From assembly GCA_002279065.1 (NCBI GenBank), contig NCKB01000001.1, positions 310,001 through 374,000 on the forward strand: a DNA stretch of 64,000 nt, read 5' to 3'. Under the pieces are notes generated by a model. It was given only the letters and a program-made list of their open reading frames with translations. It made no database searches and was not told where the DNA came from. Position 1 is the stretch's first letter. Every line of letters starts with the position of its first letter. This DNA comes from Lysobacterales bacterium 15-68-25. GTDB taxonomy: Bacteria > Pseudomonadota > Gammaproteobacteria > Xanthomonadales > Rhodanobacteraceae. The position numbers and the translations under genes were made by a program. Positions 60,628-64,000 of this stretch are shown here, piece by piece.

Positions 60628-61278
60628 ATGAGTTCTGCCTCGCCCGTGAAATGCCAAGGACCGGGCCGTCCGAAAGACATGGAGAAGCGCGCCGCCATCC
60701 TGGAGGCGGCCAAGGCGCTGTTCGTGCGCAATGCCTTCGCCGGCACCAGCATGGACGCGGTGGCTTCAGAGGCAGGCGTCTCCAAGCTCACCGTCTACAG
60801 CCACTTCGGCGACAAGGACAACCTGTTCCGCGAGGTCATCCGGGCTCGCGTGCAGGACCTCATCCCGGACAACATCTACGACTTCGATCCGTCCGCCGAC
60901 ATCGGCCAGACCCTGCTTCGCATTGCGCTGACCCACGCCCGGCTCGATTGCGATCGCGAGACGGTCGGTACCTTCCGCGCGATCCTGAGCGATTGCCGTC
61001 AGGGCAATCCGCGCTATGGACGCTTGCTGTGGGAAGAGGGCCCGATGCGCACGCATGGCCTGATGGAACGCCTGCTGCAGCGCGCCGTTGACGCCGGCCT
61101 GCTGCATATCGAGGACGTGCCACGCGCCGCGGTGCAGTTCCTCTCGCTGATCAAGGGCGACCTGGTCCTTCGGCGCATGTTCGGTTGCGACGATTGTCAG
61201 CAGGCGTATGCCGAGGAGATCGAGACCACCGCGCGGACGGGCGTGGCGACCTTCCTGCGCGCCTATCTGCCGCGCTGA
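60628..61278 (+). CDS. TetR/AcrR family transcriptional regulator
   Basis: A 216-aa regulator. The N-terminal HTH is RAAILEAAKALFVRNAFAGTSMDAVASEAGVSKLTVYSHFGDKDNLFREVI (about 20-70), preceded by a GPGRPKD arm. The C-terminal ligand/dimer domain resembles the AefR/TetR_C_33-like group (RETVGTFRAILSDCRQGNPRYGRLLWEEGP). TetR repressors usually control a divergent gene or an efflux pump; tolC lies 1.3 kb away, but there is no pump in the window. AAGG is placed 7 nt before the ATG at 60628. It is divergent from the 127-aa hypothetical gene. Confidence 0.88.
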   Translation: MSSASPVKCQGPGRPKDMEKRAAILEAAKALFVRNAFAGTSMDAVASEAGVSKLTVYSHFGDKDNLFREVIRARVQDLIPDNIYDFDPSADIGQTLLRIALTHARLDCDRETVGTFRAILSDCRQGNPRYGRLLWEEGPMRTHGLMERLLQRAVDAGLLHIEDVPRAAVQFLSLIKGDLVLRRMFGCDDCQQAYAEEIETTARTGVATFLRAYLPR

Positions 61279-61412
61279 GCCGGTCTCCGTCGCGTCCCTG
61301 CTCGCGAAATCCTCGCGCCAGCTTCACCAGCGCTTCGCGCCGCATTCCTAGGATGGTCCGGGTGCCCGCCGCAAATGGCGGGCAGCCAGCCATCCATGCA
61401 AGGAGTAGCGGC

Positions 61413-61988
61413 ATGTCCAGCAAGCCTTTCATCAGCGACATCGAGACGATCCGCAAGCGCGCCCGCGAGCACATCGAGCGTGGCGCGGTGACCGCCGGCT
61501 ACGGTGCCGACCGCGACACCGTGGTCAACCTACTCAACGAGGCGCTTGCCACTGAAATCGTCTGCGTGCTGCGCTACAAGCGCCATTACTTCATGGCGTC
61601 CGGCATCCACGCCAAGAGCGTCGCTGCCGAGTTCCTCGAGCACGCCGCCGAGGAGCAGGCCCACGCCGACCGCATCGCCGGGCGCATCACCCAGCTCGAC
61701 GGAGCGCCCAATTTCAACCCCGAGGGTCTGTCGACCCGCGCCCACGCCGACTACGTCGAGGGCGAGGACCTGGTCGACATGATCAAGGAAGACCTGGTCG
61801 CCGAGCGCATCGCGATCGACAGCTACCGGGCGATCGTCCGCTTCCTCGGCAACGACGACCCGACCACTCGCCGGATGATGGAGGAGATTCTCGCTCAGGA
61901 AGAGGAGCACGCCGAGGACATGGCCACCCTTCTTGAAGAGCTCGGCAAGAAGGGCGAGCCGGCCAGGCCATCCGGGAAAATGCACTGA
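61413..61988 (+). CDS. Ferritin-like (bacterioferritin/Dps-type) diiron protein
   Basis: A 191-aa four-helix protein. Helix A has NLLNEALATEIVCVLRYKRHYFM, helix B FLEHAAEEQAHADRIAGRI, helix C DLVAERIAIDSYRAIVRF and helix D RRMMEEILAQEEEHAEDMATLLEEL. The E...E-x-x-H pairs supply a diiron site, so ferroxidase or oxygen-scavenging chemistry is likely. The family is the stand-alone 'ferritin-like domain' group near bacterioferritin; no haem-binding Met could be assigned. AAGGAG lies 8 nt before the ATG. A 134-bp gap separates it from the TetR gene. Confidence 0.9.
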   Translation: MSSKPFISDIETIRKRAREHIERGAVTAGYGADRDTVVNLLNEALATEIVCVLRYKRHYFMASGIHAKSVAAEFLEHAAEEQAHADRIAGRITQLDGAPNFNPEGLSTRAHADYVEGEDLVDMIKEDLVAERIAIDSYRAIVRFLGNDDPTTRRMMEEILAQEEEHAEDMATLLEELGKKGEPARPSGKMH

Positions 61989-62035
61989 AGCCACTTGCCA
62001 ATGGTCACGGTCTCAAGCTGCCAGAGGCCCCGCCC

Positions 62036-62428
62036 ATGACCACGCTGCGCGGTCGATGCGCCTGTGGAGCGGTCGGCTATGTCGCCCGGGTGGATCGGAT
62101 GCAGCGCCGCTTCTGCGGGTGCCCGCTCTGCCGGCAACAGCCCGCCGCGCGCGTGGTGGCAGGGGTGATCCTTCCGCCCGGCGGTCTGCACTGGACGGGG
62201 GCGGCCCCATTGCTCTACGCGGCCCCGGACCGTGGGTGTCGCGCCGTCTGTGGGGTCTGCGGGAGCACGCTCGCCACGTGGACGCCGGGCGGCCGTGCGG
62301 TGGATCTGGACGCGCACATGCTGGAGGACGACGGCACGATTGGGTGTCGCTCGCATGTGCGTGCGCTCCCGCGCGATTCCGGTGCGATCACCGTCCGACC
62401 CGCTGCGGCATCGATGGCTGCTCCATGA
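62036..62428 (+). CDS. GFA (CENP-V/Gfa-type) zinc protein
   Basis: A 130-aa protein of the GFA superfamily, related to glutathione-dependent formaldehyde-activating enzyme. Zinc ligands fit CxC (C8, C10), CxCxxC (C27, C29, C32) and CxxC (C72, C75), with CGAVGYV and CGSTLA as the usual surroundings. Most GFA members have no proven reaction; the fold binds two zincs and sometimes glutathione adducts. It is followed by a strong bidirectional terminator. Confidence 0.85.
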   Translation: MTTLRGRCACGAVGYVARVDRMQRRFCGCPLCRQQPAARVVAGVILPPGGLHWTGAAPLLYAAPDRGCRAVCGVCGSTLATWTPGGRAVDLDAHMLEDDGTIGCRSHVRALPRDSGAITVRPAAASMAAP

Positions 62429-62430
62429 CG

Positions 62431-62464
62431 ACACAGGCGCACCCGGGGGTGCGCCTGTGTGGTT
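62431..62464. terminator. Bidirectional terminator
   Basis: ACACAGGCGCACCC (62431-62444) pairs with GGGTGCGCCTGTGT (62447-62460), between the convergent GFA gene and ppa; GGTTT follows. Confidence 0.8.
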
Positions 62465-62476
62465 TCCGGAGGGGGA

Positions 62477-63013
62477 TCAGCCCTTGTCCTGGGTATATCG
62501 TTCGATGCCCTTGAGCACTTCGGCCTTGGCTTCGGCGGCCTTGGCCCAGCCTTCGAGCCTGACCCACTTGCCCTTCTCCAGGTCCTTGTAATGCTCGAAG
62601 AAGTGGCCGATGCGCTCGAGCCAGTGGCCGGAGACGCCGTCGATGTCACGGATGTGCGCGTAGCCGGCGAAGATCTTCTCCACCGGCACCACCACCAGCT
62701 TTTCGTCGCCGCCGGCCTCGTCGGTCATGCGCAGCATGCCGACCGGATGGCAGCGGATCACCGAGCCGGGGATCAGCGGAAGCGGCAGGATGACCAGCGC
62801 GTCGAGCGGGTCGCCGTCATCGCCCAGCGTGCCCGGTACGTAGCCGTAGTTGCACGGATAACGCATCGGAGTCGACAGGATGCGGTCGACGAAGATCGCG
62901 CCCGAGGCCTTGTCGACCTCGTACTTGACCGGCTCGGCGTCCTTGGGGATTTCGATGATGACGTTGATTTCGTCCGGCACGTTGCGGCCGGCGCTGACCA
63001 GATCCAGACCCAT
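62477..63013 (-). CDS. ppa: Inorganic pyrophosphatase
   Basis: Ppa hydrolyses pyrophosphate and pulls biosynthetic reactions forward. The 178-aa soluble family I enzyme has VIIEIPKDAEPVKYEVDKASGAIFVDRIL, YPCNYGYVPGTLGDDGDPLDALVILP (with the DGDPLD metal aspartates) and EKIFAGYAHIRDIDGVSGHWLERIGHFFEHYKDLEKGKWVRLEGW. All canonical residues are present. ATG 63013 is chosen because the family N-terminus follows it. Confidence 0.96.
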   Translation of the reverse strand: MGLDLVSAGRNVPDEINVIIEIPKDAEPVKYEVDKASGAIFVDRILSTPMRYPCNYGYVPGTLGDDGDPLDALVILPLPLIPGSVIRCHPVGMLRMTDEAGGDEKLVVVPVEKIFAGYAHIRDIDGVSGHWLERIGHFFEHYKDLEKGKWVRLEGWAKAAEAKAEVLKGIERYTQDKG

Positions 63014-63090
63014 GAAGGTGATCCTGCACTTGAAGAAAGTAGGGCCGGGTAGGATAAGGCAACAGCTGCTGCGACGCAGCACTTGCGTCG

Positions 63091-63924
63091 TCAGCGGACG
63101 AACGGGCGTTCACGCAACCATTTGGTGGCGATCCACTTTTCGCCGCGTTCGACCGGCAGCCCGGCATGCAGCGAGGTGGTGTCGTTGGTGTCGTAGGCAA
63201 AGTAGACGGCGCCGCCCTTGATCGCGGCGACCGTCAATCCGGCATTTGGAAAGCCGGTGCCGCCGCCGGCCTCCGGGGTATTGAGGTACATCACCACGCT
63301 GGCGATGCGCTGGCCGCCGTGCGCGGTGACCGCCTCGAAGCCGGGCTGGGTCGGGTCGAACCAGTCGAAGTGGGGCTCGTATTCCTGGCCCGGACCGTAG
63401 TGCAGCACCTGCAGGCCCTCGCCGTGGTTGACCGGGATGCCCAGCAGGTCCGCCAGCCGCGCTTCGATGCGTTCGATAAGCGGGGTCTCGCCGATGCGGA
63501 AAAACATGCCTTCGCTGGTGCGGCGCTGGTCGACCTGCTGCCGCCCCTGCTCGTCGACGGTGCGGGCCCGCTCGAGCCGGGGCCGGGCCAGCTCGATCAG
63601 GGCGTCGCATTCCTCTTCGTCGAGCAGTCGGTCGAGCACCCGCACCACCGGTTCGTCGAGCGACGCCAGCACGCGCACGTCGCGGTTACCGGCGCGGGTC
63701 GAGGGTGCTTCGGGATGACGGGGGCGCAGCGAATGGGGCCGCGCCGAGCCGGTGAGCGCCGCCAGCGGCACCTTCAGCACCGTGGCTACGACGCTGCGAC
63801 TCTCCCGCGGGTCGTAGCCGGCCTCTTTCAGTTGCCGAAGTACCTCGTCGACGCTGAGGCCGTTGCGGGTGGAGTCGAGGATCCACTGGCGCAGCTCGGG
63901 ACGGATGCTGGTGCTTCGCTTCAT
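63091..63924 (-). CDS. Prolyl 4-hydroxylase-like 2-oxoglutarate/Fe(II) oxygenase
   Basis: A 277-aa protein. An N-terminal helical region (about 1-60, LRQWILDSTRNGLSVDEVLRQLKEAGYDP) precedes a P4H-type jelly roll. Metal and co-substrate residues fit H185/D187 (YEPHFDWF), H253 (SLHAGLPV) and K263, with GGGTGFPNAGLTVAAIKGGAVYF and a C-terminal KWIATKWLRE. Bacterial relatives hydroxylate a proline in EF-Tu or collagen-like proteins in those studied; the substrate here is unknown. It lies upstream of ppa on the same strand, 77 bp away. Confidence 0.9.
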   Translation of the reverse strand: MKRSTSIRPELRQWILDSTRNGLSVDEVLRQLKEAGYDPRESRSVVATVLKVPLAALTGSARPHSLRPRHPEAPSTRAGNRDVRVLASLDEPVVRVLDRLLDEEECDALIELARPRLERARTVDEQGRQQVDQRRTSEGMFFRIGETPLIERIEARLADLLGIPVNHGEGLQVLHYGPGQEYEPHFDWFDPTQPGFEAVTAHGGQRIASVVMYLNTPEAGGGTGFPNAGLTVAAIKGGAVYFAYDTNDTTSLHAGLPVERGEKWIATKWLRERPFVR

Positions 63925-64000
63925 ACCGGAACCGGAGGTGGGCGAGAGCCCGATGATAAGCCCCGCCGCCCGTGGCTGCAGCAGGGTGCCGCGATCACTG
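63925..64000. other. Right edge: no feature seen
   Basis: A short stretch after the oxygenase start. The bases carry no open gene, terminator or promoter that I can support. Confidence 0.4.

Overview
The window is a 64 kb piece of a high-GC gammaproteobacterial chromosome. Gene content and order suggest the Xanthomonadales, most likely Rhodanobacteraceae (Rhodanobacter, Dyella or Luteibacter-like). The pointers are hemD-hemX-hemY, polA next to a DUF2782 gene, aroQ-accB-accC-prmA-DUF3426-fis-purH, a REP pair of the 'GGAGCCCGC' type, and groESL behind a CIRCE operator. The genus is inference; no 16S or other RNA marker is present. I saw no tRNA, rRNA, CRISPR array or complete insertion sequence. 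Most of the window is ordinary core chromosome, with one small AT-richer insert (about 2.0-3.9 kb) and one accessory-looking surface locus (35.3-42.7 kb).

Layout. 0-2 kb: srkA (cut by the window edge), a hotdog thioesterase and a ferredoxin-reductase-like flavoprotein. 2.0-3.9 kb: an insert with a 100-bp duplicated piece of the reductase gene, a possible 44-aa membrane peptide and a RelA/SpoT-domain synthetase. 4-9 kb: rhodanese, lipoprotein, thioesterase and the hemD-hemX-hemY operon. 9-16 kb: uvrD, a DUF3185 gene, a predicted structured small RNA, polA, DUF2782 and a small EamA protein. 16-28.5 kb: GST, GNAT-MarR pair, purH, fis, the acc operon, aroQ, and dsbD-tlpA. 28.6-33 kb: GST/MocR divergent pair, a two-domain thioredoxin-like protein with a cupin, cutA. 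33-35 kb: groES-groEL. 35.3-42.7 kb: ECF sigma factor, FecR anti-sigma factor, TonB-dependent transducer, and a 1094-aa autotransporter with an apparent pepsin-like aspartic protease passenger. 42.7-50.3 kb: LTA-synthase-like enzyme, glnE, an ELM1-like protein, a nitroreductase, yceI and a zinc-finger protein. 50.4-58 kb: LPS/surface glycan genes (three glycosyltransferases, an O-antigen ligase-like protein, a deacetylase, an LpxL-type acyltransferase and waaA). 58-64 kb: tolC, a Pcm-like methyltransferase, a TetR regulator, a ferritin-like protein, a GFA-domain protein, ppa and a prolyl 4-hydroxylase-like oxygenase.

Three things stand out. (1) The autotransporter's N-terminal half carries DTGS and DTGT motifs 225 residues apart, a YGDG flap-like motif and a YDLANQSTGYTP segment resembling the end of pepsin. 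Together these describe a bilobal A1-type aspartic protease joined to passenger repeats and an outer-membrane barrel, directly behind a sigma/anti-sigma/TonB surface-signalling cassette. (2) Downstream of polA there is a probable small RNA made of hairpins whose loops are C-rich (CUUCCCCUGGG and similar), ending in a strong terminator. By position and by loop chemistry it resembles what I recall of Xanthomonas sX13, and its position matches Spot 42. (3) The insert at 2-3.9 kb places a RelA/SpoT-domain protein next to a broken duplicate of its neighbour, which suggests recent acquisition.

Several genes (the reductase, hemX, uvrD, glnE, lpxL, perhaps polA) have a -10-like hexamer ending 6-7 nt before the start codon and no Shine-Dalgarno, so leaderless transcripts appear common. 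I used this to choose several starts.
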